Origin: Fragilaria radians
Taxonomy: Eukaryota; Bacillariophyta; Fragilariophyceae; Fragilariales; Fragilariaceae
NCBI GenBank assembly: GCA_900642245.1
Contig: CAAAJI010000002.1
Location: forward strand, 710,335 to 774,334
Reading direction: 5' to 3'
DNA: 64,000 nt
Below the pieces are notes generated by a model that made no database searches, was not told the origin of the DNA, and was given only the letters and a program-made list of their open reading frames with translations. The position numbers and the translations under genes are program-made. This document shows, piece by piece, positions 11,085 to 23,000 of the stretch. Within the stretch, counting starts at the first letter, position 1, and each line of letters begins with the position of its first letter.

Positions 11085-11396
11085 TGAAGATGTGAACCAT
11101 CTTTGGATCCCATCATCTCAAGCGGCATAAGAAAAATCTTCCAGTTCTGTAATCAAAACCCTAGGATTTTAATTCTTCTTTAATGAGGATTGACAAAACT
11201 TTATCTTTATTTCAATCATTAAGGGAACAGATACCGCATTCAATCCTTTCACATCCTTTCACTTACTGAAGATATGAAACCTATTTGGTCATCTGAAACT
11301 CTTGATCCCATCTCTTTCAGCTGCATACTAAAATATTCCAATTCTATAATCCAAACCTCAGGATCTTGGTTCATCTCAATTGAGGATTGCTAATAC
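11085..11396. repeat. Diverged direct duplication, ~180-200 bp period
   Basis: Two ~110-base blocks (about 11085-11200 and 11265-11396) share phrases in the same order: gaagatrtgaa, gatcccatc, a 'agcKgcatA' phrase, 'ttccaRttctRtaatc', 'ccYtaggat' or similar, and 'tgaggattg'. Divergence is considerable, so this is an old tandem duplication. Its relation to the copia relic is unclear. Confidence 0.5.
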
Positions 11397-11974
11397 CTCC
11401 AGCAAAAATCACGATCCGACATTCCATTAGACTTGGATCTGCTCATCGTTTCCCAATAATACATCCTTTAAATTTAAAACGCCTGTATTTTGCAAGAAAC
11501 CTCTTACTGCTAGACGGCCATTCCTTAACCTCCCCATGGAAAGGGATTACACAAATTGCAATAAAATTGACTATTTAGTAAAAATATAGAAAAAATCAAT
11601 AGATGTAAAACAAAAGTCAAAAGAGGATGTTTCTTCAATCAAAATTCCACTTTAGGCAACAAATTAAGACAAGAAAAAGAGGCATACAAAAATGAACTAA
11701 AATGTTAAAACTAATACGTCAAAGTGCAATACAATCGAATCACACAATCTCAAATATTTCAAATTTTCTATCCTTAATCAATAACCTAAGCAAATAATCT
11801 AAACTAGATTGCGCTTAAGGGATATTGCCAACACTTACTCTCAGGAGGCAGTATGCAGTACGTAGTGGAGAGCTCGTAATAGTGACGATTAAGCGCAATT
11901 AAAGTGTAAACTTTGCTAAAACGATTTAAAATATATAGATCTGCATTCTTTGAATTGTAAAGGATCTTGCAGTC

Positions 11975-12656
11975 TTAAATTGCATGGTCGAATGCCCAAT
12001 TTCGAAGGATCAATGGCAATCACGGATACGTTGAAGGTTAATTCTTTCTTGACATCTTTGGATCTTGAAGGTAATGATGCGTTGAAGGTCAACTCTTCAT
12101 TAGATTCTTTGGTGCTTAGCGGGAATTGAGTTCAGCAAGAGGGAGCAATTGTAATTGCTGATGCTCTTAAAGTCAATTCTACATTAACATCTTTGAATCT
12201 TCGTTATAGTTCAATTGAACAAGAGGGAACGATGGCTATTGCTGATGCATTGAAGGTCAACTCTTCCTTGGCATCTTTGAACCTTGAACTAAATCAAATT
12301 CAACTCGAGGGAGCAATGGCAATCGCAGACAGGTTTCGAGAGAATACTATCTTGACATCATTGGCGGTTAGCGCACACGACATTAAACAAGAGGGAGCAA
12401 CTTCTATTGCTAAAGCATGAAGATACAATCCAAAGCATTAAGATACAATCCTACTGTCATAAAGCTGGAGGTCATTTGCAATAAACATGAATTCTCTGGC
12501 CTTCAAGAATTCAATAGCACATTTCACAATTTACAATCTGTACTAACTGTTCTCTGTGGTAAGGATGGTGCTCAATTGTTAGGAATTGCATTCCATATAA
12601 AATCTTGGCGTGGAACAAATCTAATTCTAACTGGTGAAAGTGATGATAAATCCTAG
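11975..12656 (+). pseudogene. Broken leucine-rich-repeat (RNI/NOD-type) gene
   Basis: The plus strand encodes consecutive 28-residue (84-bp) LRRs of the RNI type: EGAMAIADALKVNSSLASL followed by NL..N.I. About five units can be read from 11990 to 12420. It is disabled in at least three ways. One unit lacks an in-frame block (EGND joins directly to ALKVNS near 12070). A TGA interrupts LSGN at about 12127. A 20-bp tandem duplication (12412-12431 and 12432-12451, one mismatch) ends the frame at 12420. Without the extra copy the frame would continue as SIAKALRYNPTV and then into the frame that ends at 12656. No start, promoter or remaining N-terminal domain is visible. Proteins of this kind are abundant in stramenopiles, with various binding roles. 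Confidence 0.8.
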
Positions 12657-13892
12657 CATCGTCTCCTAACAAAGACGCTGATTTCATGATTTCACTGAAC
12701 AAAATAATATTAACTAATAGTGTATCATCAAACGTCTTACCCTTATTAGAAATATTTCAGACGATGAGCCGTATACTATATTCACATCAGATTAGAAATC
12801 AAAAGTATCCAATCAATGCTGTCTTGAGTGTTGTTTATTGAATTATTGGTTGCCATTTTGAATTTCCTTTCTGTGGTGCTTTGAGAATTTGCTCTGACTG
12901 TATTCTTCTTACTCTTGGGATGACTCCAAATTACAATTTTTGCTTTCAAGGTAATTATTTCCTCCTGCTTGTGAGTTGGAATGTTACATTCAGTATTCCT
13001 TTCTCTGCCTCACTACTTGAAAGTGTCACACCTCTTTGTGCGTTTGAGCGCCAGCAAACAGGTACATTAACGTGGTGAGCGATGAGACCAGTACTACAAA
13101 TCCTTGTTTCCAGATGTCCAACCCATTCACTGTCACAAAATAACTTGAAACTCCAGTTTTTATCTTTGACTCTCAGATGAAGTTACAAACAGAAGGTTTT
13201 TGTATCAAGTACAAGCTTTACAAGCCTCATCATTTCAAGGCAAGAACCCATTGTCACACCATCCATACACCTTTGGCAATCCTCTGACAATTTTTCTATT
13301 GCTAGGCCTCAGATGTATATTCAAATAAAGCATCATTCCAACTTCTGATAAATAATTTCTGCAATACAGCGTTGATGAGCTCCAAACCATAATCTGGATA
13401 AACAACTTGAATCTTGGTGCTTCTGGCCTCTTACAAAATCTCCTTATAGAAACTCATCTCCCATTTTATCGATCAAATTATTGATCAAGTATGGTAGCAT
13501 AATCAGGATTTCTCTTTTTGCTTTATTTGCTATAAACGGCAAATCAAATTGTCTATGAGGTTACTTTTCATCTTCAAGTTGAAAGCATGGTCTGGAATTA
13601 TACCTCGGTTTACTTTTTAAAGTTTTCTACAGACATATATGCAGTATATATCATTGCACATAAATTACCTTTATCTCATAAATTGTGGTGTAACTTGTCT
13701 ATAATCTTGACACATCAAAGAAACAACCACGAAGATCATGAACATTGACATTGAACAATCTTGGCATCATCGTTACAACTGATCCTCACGAGAACGCTTC
13801 ATTAAAAGGGAGGAGATAGAAAGGAGTCATCTAAATAATAATTAGTAAAAGAACAAATGTACACATGACATTAGAGCTTATTACTGCTCTAT
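12657..13892. other. Gene-free stretch
   Basis: AT-rich and without a recognisable gene. A plus-strand open frame at 12881-13078 looks like chance. It probably belongs to the decayed retrotransposon region, but no motif could be aligned. Confidence 0.3.
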
Positions 13893-14440
13893 TTACTTTT
13901 TCTTTTTCTTTGCCTTTTTTCTTGTCAACATCTCATTGAGTTTATTGATCTTACCTCCTGGCTTCAGGAAAGTTGTCCTCATACACAAGAACGTTGACCT
14001 CACTGCAGGACCAGGCAGACTATGAAATGCATCATACTTCTTAGCATTTTCATCATAGTTCTTCTCATCAGATTCAGGCTTTTCAGGAATCCCTGCATTC
14101 AAAGCCTCAATCTCTGTGACAAAAACTGCAGGAACACGCTCAACGTTCATTGCCAAATTGAGATAGAGTGCAGCCGTTTCCGCTTTTCCAGCTCTCTCAT
14201 TCATTTGAGACAAGTTCATATAATTCTTCTATTCTTAAATCATCAATGTAATTTCTTCATCTTGAGTTCAGTACATTGCTTAACCTTAGACTCATACAAA
14301 TTCTTGACAATCTGGTTTGTCAAATTAAACATTTCGTCAAACTCATTAGACAAATCTTTGGAACCATGTCTCTAAAGAAATTTCTCACTCCAAATAGGCC
14401 ATTCGGCCTTCCACGGAAGAGAATCACTCTTATTGTACTC
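13893..14440 (-). pseudogene. Possible decayed gag-like or unknown ORF
   Basis: A 108-residue minus-strand frame (14219-13893) ends in a run of lysines and shows AETAALYLNLAMNVE and a Pro/Glu-rich middle. Upstream on the same strand, after a stop, a stretch reads LPWKAEWPIWSEKFL and then NEFDEMFNLTN, reminiscent of the W..W..KF pattern near the start of some copia gag regions. Two frames with stops suggest a pseudogene. If gag, it would be the 5' part of the element whose RNase H is at 8740-9470. Identification is weak. Confidence 0.3.
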
Positions 14441-16276
14441 AAATCAGTAATATGCGACCAAAAATATAATAAAATAAGGATTCACCAGATATCACCTAGT
14501 CTCAGATAGACGCATGCTAGGTACACACGTTTAAACCTGTTAAAATATTGTCTGTTGAGTTGACTAGACAATGAAGATGAAGGAGAATTTTAAAAGAGAT
14601 TCCAATAAAAAGTTGTGATTTCTAAAATAAAAATTGTATTACAGGTTTCACCGTATCTTTGGATTAATTGGCCTCAAGATAATTCTCAATATCCCTAATG
14701 GATTACGCTAAGCTAAACGTAAGGGGTATTTCCAATATCAATTAGGCTATGAAAGACTTCTGAGTATATTTATTTTTCCATTAAATGACTTCTTGCTGGG
14801 GCTGCAAACAGTCTTCTTCAAAAGTGCGTGCTAGTACCTGCTGAAAACTCGCTGTGAAATTAGCTGCTCGAAAGTTAAAAATAATGTGTAATGTCAGTAT
14901 AATTCTATTGTATCGTGCCTGTGCATTGAAACAGATTAAGGGGTATATTCAATCACTACATTGGATCCACATCACTTTCAGAACTTTCCATAGGGCACTC
15001 ATACTCATAGTTTCCTTCCTGAGAGCTAGGAATCAACGCTGAGTTTTCAAGTCCAAGAACCCTTCACAAAAACAGGAACGTGGAGCGGAAGTTTCAAACA
15101 TGTAACAGTCAAATATGAAGGAGACAAAGGATTAGATCAATTCACCATGTACATCATGTTTTGGTAAGGGAATGCATTAGGTTCAAACATTTCGGAGATT
15201 TTTTGAGAGGTCATCACCAAAAATACGATTTAGGGAAAGTTGAAGGATCAAGACATGACCTGCAAGCTACTTGGATGCCTTCCAAATCATTTCTGTTATA
15301 CCTCCCACATGTTCAATTCAATCTTGAAGAGATAGAATATGGTTTAGTTGAAGCTGTGGAAATTGAAAGCTGAGGGTTCAAGTTAAAGAAGATGGGGTCC
15401 ACATGAATGATGAGTTGAATTTTGTAGAGAGCATCATCACAAATGGTACAAGGGAGCCTCCAAGCACAAGAAAGTCGGAGCAATGACGAAGCTTCAAGGC
15501 AACCATGTAAATTTTGATGATACCAGGACATCAAGTTCTGTCATAATGAATGAGGAATCTACATACAATCCTTGTACTGAAGATCAAGTGCATAGACACG
15601 AACTTTTCCAAGCTTAATTGGTAATTATTTAGAAACTAAACAGATCTTTTTATCAGAGATGATTGACAAAAGCCATGTCTAGCAATTAAGTTAACATGAA
15701 ATCAAATATGCATGCCACACCGCTAGAAGTAATGTAGGATGCTGAAGGTGGAGTATCTGAACATATTGTTTAAGTTTTGCCTTCACAAAATAGTTCGATA
15801 GCCCCTACTTTTTTTGAGATTTAGCGCGGCTGCTGCGCTCGACAATTAGATAACCTTCATCTAGCTAGAACTTTATCGCATCTTATTGAGCTTCATACTT
15901 CCATAGCCAGCAAAGTCATTAATTTTTCGATGTCTACAATCTTACTGAGAATGTGTCAATAAAATATTGCTGTTGAGATTGAAGGCTACATATCAATCAC
16001 AGCACACGTTGGATACTTAGAATTTGGCTATTCTGCCTTTGATCTTTCTACAAATTTTTTTATTACCGCTAACGCACCTTTGCACACATAATTTTATGTT
16101 ACGCTTCTCCATTTTTGCCTCGAGTTGAAATTCATTTATTGATAAATGTTTGATGATTCTTCTTCAAAGATATCTTTAGTAACTTGAAAGGTACTTCCAC
16201 TCATTTACGCTGGCTTCAAAAATGAAGAAAAAATGTTCTTTACGAAGACAATTTTTTTCTGAACTAACCAGGAAGA
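14441..16276. other. Gene-free stretch 3' of TAF7
   Basis: No recognisable coding or RNA gene. Plus-strand open frames at 14854-15042 and 15161-15373 have no family features. The right end contains the 3' flank of the minus-strand TAF7 gene. Confidence 0.35.
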
Positions 16277-17323
16277 CTACATATCCATACCCATGATCAA
16301 TTCAGTGGAATCATCATTCAAACCAAAGATGCTATCATCATTCATATCGATACCATCAAGCTCAACAAGACCAATATTAAAGTCGTCAGTTTCTCCGAAT
16401 GCGTGTCCATAATCATCATCTTGCACCGGAATATGCTTATTTCGATTTGAATCGATTGCCTTCTTTTTTTTGGCTGCTTTTTTCTCTTCTTTTTTGGCGG
16501 CATCTTTAGCCTTTCTTTCCTCTATTTCAGTTTCTGCTAGCATAATTTCACGAATCTCATTCGCACTTAGCCAAAGAGCCGGATTTTTTGCAACTTTGGG
16601 GTCGTCCACATCGAATTCAATTCCATTTGGTTTTGTTCCATTAGCGTCCATCCATGGTTCATATTCTACTAATTCGTCCTCGATTTCTTGAATAACCTTT
16701 GACGTTGCCGTTGATAAGGCTTGTGATTTATTTTTACCCTTGGCTTTCGCTGTATCACTGATCCTTTCAATCATAACCCGAAGCTCCTCTTCTATTTCAG
16801 CTACTTCAGTTCGAGGTGGGGGAACGGGGGAATGGTCACGTTTTTCAAACCGCCGTTCCACTACGCGCTTAAGAGGTGGAGTTAATCCTGAGTGATAATA
16901 TGAAGGAAAATTATCAGAGCTGTAATGTGGCATGTTCTCTGCTTCTTCCATAGCCATCTCATCTTCGTATACCAGCAATAATTGCGCTACATCTGATGAT
17001 TTGTAATACATGACATGATCGTGTGTCTTCAGCAGTTCGACGGGACAGGGCAGATTGACCAATCGCGCAGGATACAAAGCACCATCGCAATGGAAGTTCC
17101 ATCGAGTATTGTTACTTCCATTGTCACTCGCGGTGGGCTCACAATACACTCCGTCTAAATCAAAAAGAATCTCCTTAGACAAAAAGTCGGCGTTTGATCC
17201 CAAGCGAGTTGCGGCCATCTTTTCGGAATCTTCCATCTTTTCGCGAAGTCGTGCTTCTAGCGATGGGACTAAAACTCTTAACACAAGGACTCTATCACGG
17301 ACTGGGTTTTTTGATTCTGACAT
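16277..17323 (-). CDS. TAF7: Transcription initiation factor TFIID subunit 7 (TAF7)
   Basis: Single-exon frame from the ATG at 17323, 348 residues. The TAFII55 N-terminal domain spans about residues 8-165: RDRVLVLRVLVPSLEARLRE at the start, then YPARLVNLPCPVELLKTHD and MYYKSSDVAQLLLVYED (compare LVDLPCIVE..KT and YKTADI.QML), closing with the hallmark GLTPPLKRVVERRFEKR. The middle carries an E/K-rich helical segment and a lysine-rich run at about 290-300; the tail is acidic. TAF7 is a TFIID subunit that binds TAF1 and restrains its activity during RNA polymerase II preinitiation. A longer reading from a TTG at 17350 is not needed. Another likely TFIID subunit (TAF10-like) lies about 17 kb away. 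Confidence 0.88.
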   Translation of the reverse strand: MSESKNPVRDRVLVLRVLVPSLEARLREKMEDSEKMAATRLGSNADFLSKEILFDLDGVYCEPTASDNGSNNTRWNFHCDGALYPARLVNLPCPVELLKTHDHVMYYKSSDVAQLLLVYEDEMAMEEAENMPHYSSDNFPSYYHSGLTPPLKRVVERRFEKRDHSPVPPPRTEVAEIEEELRVMIERISDTAKAKGKNKSQALSTATSKVIQEIEDELVEYEPWMDANGTKPNGIEFDVDDPKVAKNPALWLSANEIREIMLAETEIEERKAKDAAKKEEKKAAKKKKAIDSNRNKHIPVQDDDYGHAFGETDDFNIGLVELDGIDMNDDSIFGLNDDSTELIMGMDM

Positions 17324-20015
17324 ATTAGCCTTATTTGAATACAAGAGCAAGAAAGGATTGAAAGTTCAATCGAAGGTAAGAGGAACACCAAACGTTGATA
17401 CTGTGTAGCGTACTTTACTTGGATGGCCTAGCGACTATTGAAAGTTTTATGCGTAAGATTCTACCTAAACTTCGGAATTAAAATGGTATGCCTTCTCATA
17501 GGACTGACTTATTGATATAGCAATTGTAAATTCAGATTTAATTGAAATTGGAACCGTAGTATGTAAACAATAAATGTAGATGTGCAACATAACAGACACT
17601 AGGAATTTAGTTGGTCATCATTTTTCGAAACTCAATGTCCAAGCCTGTCAAGGATATGGAATAAATCAAAACCTTACTATGATATTGGCTGCAAACAAAT
17701 GCTTCACAGACCAATCTAGTCAAATTAGAAATAGTCTGACTTCAATGTGTGAAATTTTACTTCCTATGACAAGTCTTACCTCAACAGAATTTAAGCTGGA
17801 ATGACTTCAAGAGAATCAGTCAATTCCACCTTGAACACTAATGCATCGTATCATAAATTCCATACAGAAATAGAAAGGGAAAATAATCACAATGCATTGT
17901 TTTTTCCTCATATATTCATTAAAGCCCAAACACTATATACTATTAAAGTGAAGTGCTATTTAATATACAAATCGGTGAGAAATAATATAACTTCCTCAGA
18001 TTTCAGCAAAAGTAGTTTTCCTGGGCTATCAATGCACTCACTATACGCTGGCTCAACCTCCTTGAGCAATATGGAGGAGCAAATATATTCTGTCATACGT
18101 CAAGCAATGACGTGCTATGTAAGACAAGACAAAGGCAAAAGGTCATTGTTTTGATCGCAACCTCTAATTTCATTCTAAATATAGGACACTCTGTAGCGTG
18201 TAATTGAGAGCTTCTGCTCTAAGCTGCTCTAAGAATCTATACAAATTTTTAAACCATGAACTAATAAAGTTACTTTTACATTAGATTTCTTGTGAACTTT
18301 CCCACGACCACTTAGTCTCATTAACTTATGTGTTAGATTCAACACTTAACATTTAGAATTAATGATCTTAGGTTCATGAATCGTGAACCATGATAGATTC
18401 CCCTTTGTCACTTGGGGATCTGTTTTTATTCCTACCCGTATTGATATGCCTGTCCTTAAAAAAGAATGATATTCTTCATTTACAAGCAATATTAAGCACC
18501 ACTAAATTCATATAAGACGACGTGTTTATTGAATTTGTGGAAGATATGGAAAGAATGGTTAACTATATAATTTATTCTAGATGTAGATGAGTAAATATAA
18601 GAATATTGTTTCTAGTATTATTTACTTTGTACTAACAAGAACTTAGACGTCTGCAGTATAGTGTTAGGTATTATCTTAATTAACTTAACTCAAAGGTATG
18701 TCAATTTCATGAGCAAACTCGTTTCGGAAGTCATTGTTTCATTCTAGCTTTAGTCTTTTGATAATTATTTGAAGTACTATTCACACAAACTGAAGGGTTT
18801 TGGTACTTTCTTTGCACATTTTAACTTCTATGCTTTTTAAGACTAGATCCCTTTCTTTTATTCACGAATATCGACTCGCTAGACATATAATATCTGCCAA
18901 TCAGCACTTAGCAGCCAAACACTGCTATGCTTTTGCAGTATTACTTAAATATTTACCAAGTTATATATTTTAGCCATATTCTACTATTACCAGCTATCCT
19001 TTTGGTAGTACAAAAGGAAATAGTTTCTCAAGAAATTGTTGCTATTGATGACGACCTTGATGAAAGGTTGAATAAACTTTTGAACATTTCTAGGAATTGA
19101 GTGCTAGACAATTTCGTTGTGATCACATAATGTTTCCAATCCCAGCTAGTAGTGTCCGTTTGTCTTTGAAGGCTTGCATTTTTTTCCTCTAATCATAAAG
19201 CTTCCAGTCATTTTGGAATTGTATGTTGAAGTCTTGTCAGTATTCCATGCCCTGGAATTCGAACTTAATATTATATTCATAATCCTGAATCTTTCGATAT
19301 TAAGCTTATTAAACAATTAAGATCATTTCGTTAGATCATTTAGCCACTATGGCCGCCACATAGTCTCAAATATCTATATGTGTATTCCTATGAAGCATTA
19401 TCTTTTCGAAGCTTTCTTTTAGCCACAGTTCAGTTCTCTAGAGTTATCTGCGTCTAACTCTCATAGACTTCTTTGAAAAACAATATGAACGCTCATGCTT
19501 ATCAGACATATCGAAATCAGACTAAAAAACAAGATGTGATTTTCTGCAATCGTTCTCCTTAATGACAAAGCATCTCAAGCATCTTGGGCTTTATGTATTG
19601 ATACAAGGCATTGTGCTGAATCAAAGATAGTGTATCAAATAATGAAAGTTAATGCCTTCCTTAGTGCACAAAACATCTCATGGGTAGAATGTAATGTTGC
19701 ATTTCAATATGATTTTTTCCATTCTGCATGCCTCTATGGAGTGAGAATCAAGTTTAGTTTATCATTGTCAAACATACCTATGCTTGATGAAGGACTACAT
19801 GAGTACCTACGCTATGTACATTCCCTGTGTTATAGCGTAAAGCATGATTTCAATAGCACCATACTTTCACGAAGTAATGCCGCGAGTCATTCCGATTGTC
19901 ACTGAGAATTTTAGAACATGGATAAGGATTCAAACAAAATTATGTACTGAGGCTACGTTTCGTCATTCGTCGATACACCCTACAAACACTCACACTTGAG
20001 TGTACCATTGACACA
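17324..20015. other. Gene-free region between TAF7 and TRAPPC11
   Basis: Apart from the inverted LTR-like repeat at 18180-18490 I find no supported feature. Plus-strand frames at 17580-17804 and 17801-18154 overlap by four bases but read as random, low-information sequence. Another at 19630-19905 is likewise unassigned. The last ~100 bases would hold the TRAPPC11 promoter; a CG-containing patch near 19955-19975 is seen but not interpretable. Confidence 0.4.
18180..18490 (-). repeat. LTR-like dispersed repeat, copy 2 (inverted)
   Basis: The reverse complement matches positions 1-310 in order. On the plus strand the shared landmarks appear as 'tgctctaagctgctctaag' (about 18215), 'gattcaacacttaacattta' (about 18337), 'aatcgtgaaccatgatagatt' and 'cgtattgatatg' (about 18440). 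The repeat probably extends on the left towards 18165. No coding. It is interpreted as a solo LTR of a copia-like element, but no flanking target duplication could be identified with confidence. Confidence 0.6.
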
Positions 20016-23000
20016 ATGGATGCTTACCCTCGCGATCTATTGACTGGCGTGTTTCCTTTAGTGTTTGCGGTTGATTCCACTCTCCCCAATGCATCTAGTG
20101 TTGCTAATGGAAATGAGTTAAGTCAGGTGCCCCCAGGAATTCAGCGAACTTCGTCCACACGCAGCCTCTTTGATCGCTTTTTGGATGCCATAGCATCACA
20201 TTTGAGCGACAACGATGAACACTCTGTGCCGAAAGCGAGCCCTCGCCGAACTGGAACCGATGCTTTCGCTTCGCTGTTGCGAGGTGATGATATGTTTGGA
20301 GGCGCGGATGATTCCTCGGATGAAGAAGATGTCTCTGTAGATGCCAGTACCAATCGTCGATTTCGTGTAGGGATTGGAGCTTCTTCCCTTGGGATACCTG
20401 GAGCTATTACTGCACGTGTTGGAAGAAGTCTTTCACCACAGAATCAGTCGACAGCATTTGCTAAGAGTCTGAAGTTGGATGGGTTTTTTGAGCGAGCACG
20501 GATTCTTTCTGTTTCTCCTCGACACGGATTTCCTCCAAGCAAAGATGTTACAGGACAATCTAACCGTGCTCTCAAGCTCAGTCAAGCACGATCAGCATTA
20601 GCCATGAATCCAACAAATGCCAACGCCATTCGTCTAAAGCGAATCCTAGAGCGAAATCCAATAGATGGAATTATTAACGCTGGATGGCTTGAGAAACATG
20701 CCGCCGCATTGCCCTCTATTCTGTTAGTTGTCACAACCCTACAAATCACGGACAAAAGTGCGCAAGATGAGCAAGATGCACACTTGATGGACACTTTGGA
20801 ACATTTACGAGAATCTCTGGCCTCTAAACGCGAATGTACAATACGAGTAGTTTGTCTAGCAGACACACCTGACCAACCAACAACACCGGCAAAAGTTGAC
20901 GAATGGATCTCAAGAACGAAGAAACAGTGTGATCTAACTAACTCTGAGGTAACCATGTTGCATATTTCTTATGACCTTGAAACGGCAGGACCAAGCTCTA
21001 TAAATACCGTGGCATCAATTACTTCCATGCAAAAGTTACATCGTGAAATTCGAGATGCTAGTTGGGTGTATTACCAATCACTCTGCCGTCGAGTTAAACG
21101 TAAGCTCAACATGCTTGGTCACGATAACCAACCAAATCTTCTTCCGTTGGCTGTGCGCTACAGTTTCAAAGCAGGTGTATTTTATGAATTCTTATTGAAA
21201 CATACCAAGGCTTTGAAATACTTTTATAAATCATATCGACTCTTGCAAACTTACTATCGTTATCTATTGGGGAAATTGTTGACGTCGAACGCAACAGGGG
21301 TGAATCCTCTGTCTTCTTTGGTGAATCCTCAAGCCGATGACACATCAGCATTCGAATCTTCCTCAAATAATGGAAATGGTGACACCGAAGGAGATAATGA
21401 AAGTACAGGAGTCGAAGTGACTCTAAGCTCAGATGCTACAGATCATGATGATCTCGATGACGAAATCGAGCGTGTGGCTTCTTCGAAGAATGGACCAAAT
21501 TCTGCTCCTTTGAATATTCGAAAGATTTTTACTGACATGGAAACTCCATTTGACATGAGTAATCAGTGCCGCAAAGTCGCAGACTGGTTGAACTTTAAGT
21601 TGATCCAAGCAGGGTTACAATCGGCTTCATTTTCAGATGCATACCAAGGTATCCTCGCTGCTTCCAAGCAATGGCGTCGACATTGTCAAGTTTTCCTTAA
21701 ACACGATGATATCAATCAACCCCAATGGGCTTATTGGTCTTATGTGTCACAACAGCGACTTGTCATGGCTCAATTAGTCGAACGCTTTCCGCCACGAAGT
21801 ATTACTTCATTATCTGATGCTGCGAGGGACGAACTGGTGATGTTATGCAGTTCCTGGCGCAATTATGCTGGAGCTGCTGAAGCCACTTTGCGCCTTGGCG
21901 TTGAGATTCGGAAAGTTTCTTCAACAGGAAGACCGCCTAATGCAAACTTGAAATCTATGCTACGCGGAAAATATATAGGATCACTTGGAAGCGAAGGCTT
22001 TGGTCTCTGGTTACAAGAGGAAAGCAAATGTGATCACAGAGGTATGTCAGTATGTGGAAACTGATTTCCTGAAATGCATAGATCTCACTATTGTATTGGC
22101 TATAGGGAATGCGTTGGACATGTTGAATCGTGGAATTACTCAATTTGAGAGTGAAATTGTTAATGTGCAGAATCATGACTCAAACAGAGATCAAGCTCAT
22201 TCATCGAAATCTTCCAGCCGATCTGGGGCTAGGATCTATTACCTAGTTGGGGGAATACTTTTAGGGAAGAATCAACATAGAGAAGCCATCCACTATCTCG
22301 AAAAGTCTTTGAAATTCTCTGAAGGGTGGAAAGGTTTAGAGTTAGCAATTCGTAGGATGCTGATTGAGTGTTACGAGAAATATCTTCCCACTCAGGCTAC
22401 AACCACTGATGAACAGAAAGCTGTTATCGCCTCCACCATACTCGACTCCTATTTTAATTCTGAGATGTCCTCGCGAAATTTGCGACGTGCTTTGAATAAT
22501 TTCGCTTCATTAAGCGGAGGTGGTTTAAAATGGCATTGTGAATGTATCGATGAATCGAGTTCATCACTCCCTTTCTCGTTTGCTGTTACCTTTCCCAGCG
22601 CGACGCATGCTACTGTTGGCGATCGTGCAACTGTCAATGTGATGATCCAATCAAACCTTGATTATGCTGTTCACGTTAGGTCGCTCACCCTACTTAGTAT
22701 GGCAGGGAATCTTGCGATTCCTTCTGAATCAATTTTAAATGCTGAAAACGCAAGTGAAGGGAGCAACGGTGGTATCATTATACAAGCTAAAACAGTTATA
22801 TACATAACTACTCAAATCGAGTTACCGCGAGATATCGGAAGTATTGCCACTGACGAAGGCGGTAACGGAGGGGAAACTCTTGGTATTGCTGGTAAAGGGT
22901 CCTTTGCCAAAAGTGCTCGCCCAAGAACTGCGGGGCTCACGGCGGCTGGTAAGTTTTTTGCAGTTTGATGCGCGTTAATTTTACTTCATTCTAAACAATA

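Larger units (their letters stand above)
9471..11970. other. AT-rich repeat-bearing stretch inside retrotransposon territory
   Basis: No intact gene. By position this should hold the upstream RT and integrase parts of the minus-strand copia relic, but decay is too heavy to align by eye. Short open frames at 10267-10491 (minus), 10443-10700 and 10778-11023 (plus) have no recognisable content. Two local repeats inside it are listed separately. Confidence 0.35.

Noticed and set aside
17580..18154. Two adjacent frames overlapping by four bases, operon-like
   Set aside because: Low-information composition, no family features, and a eukaryotic context without operons.
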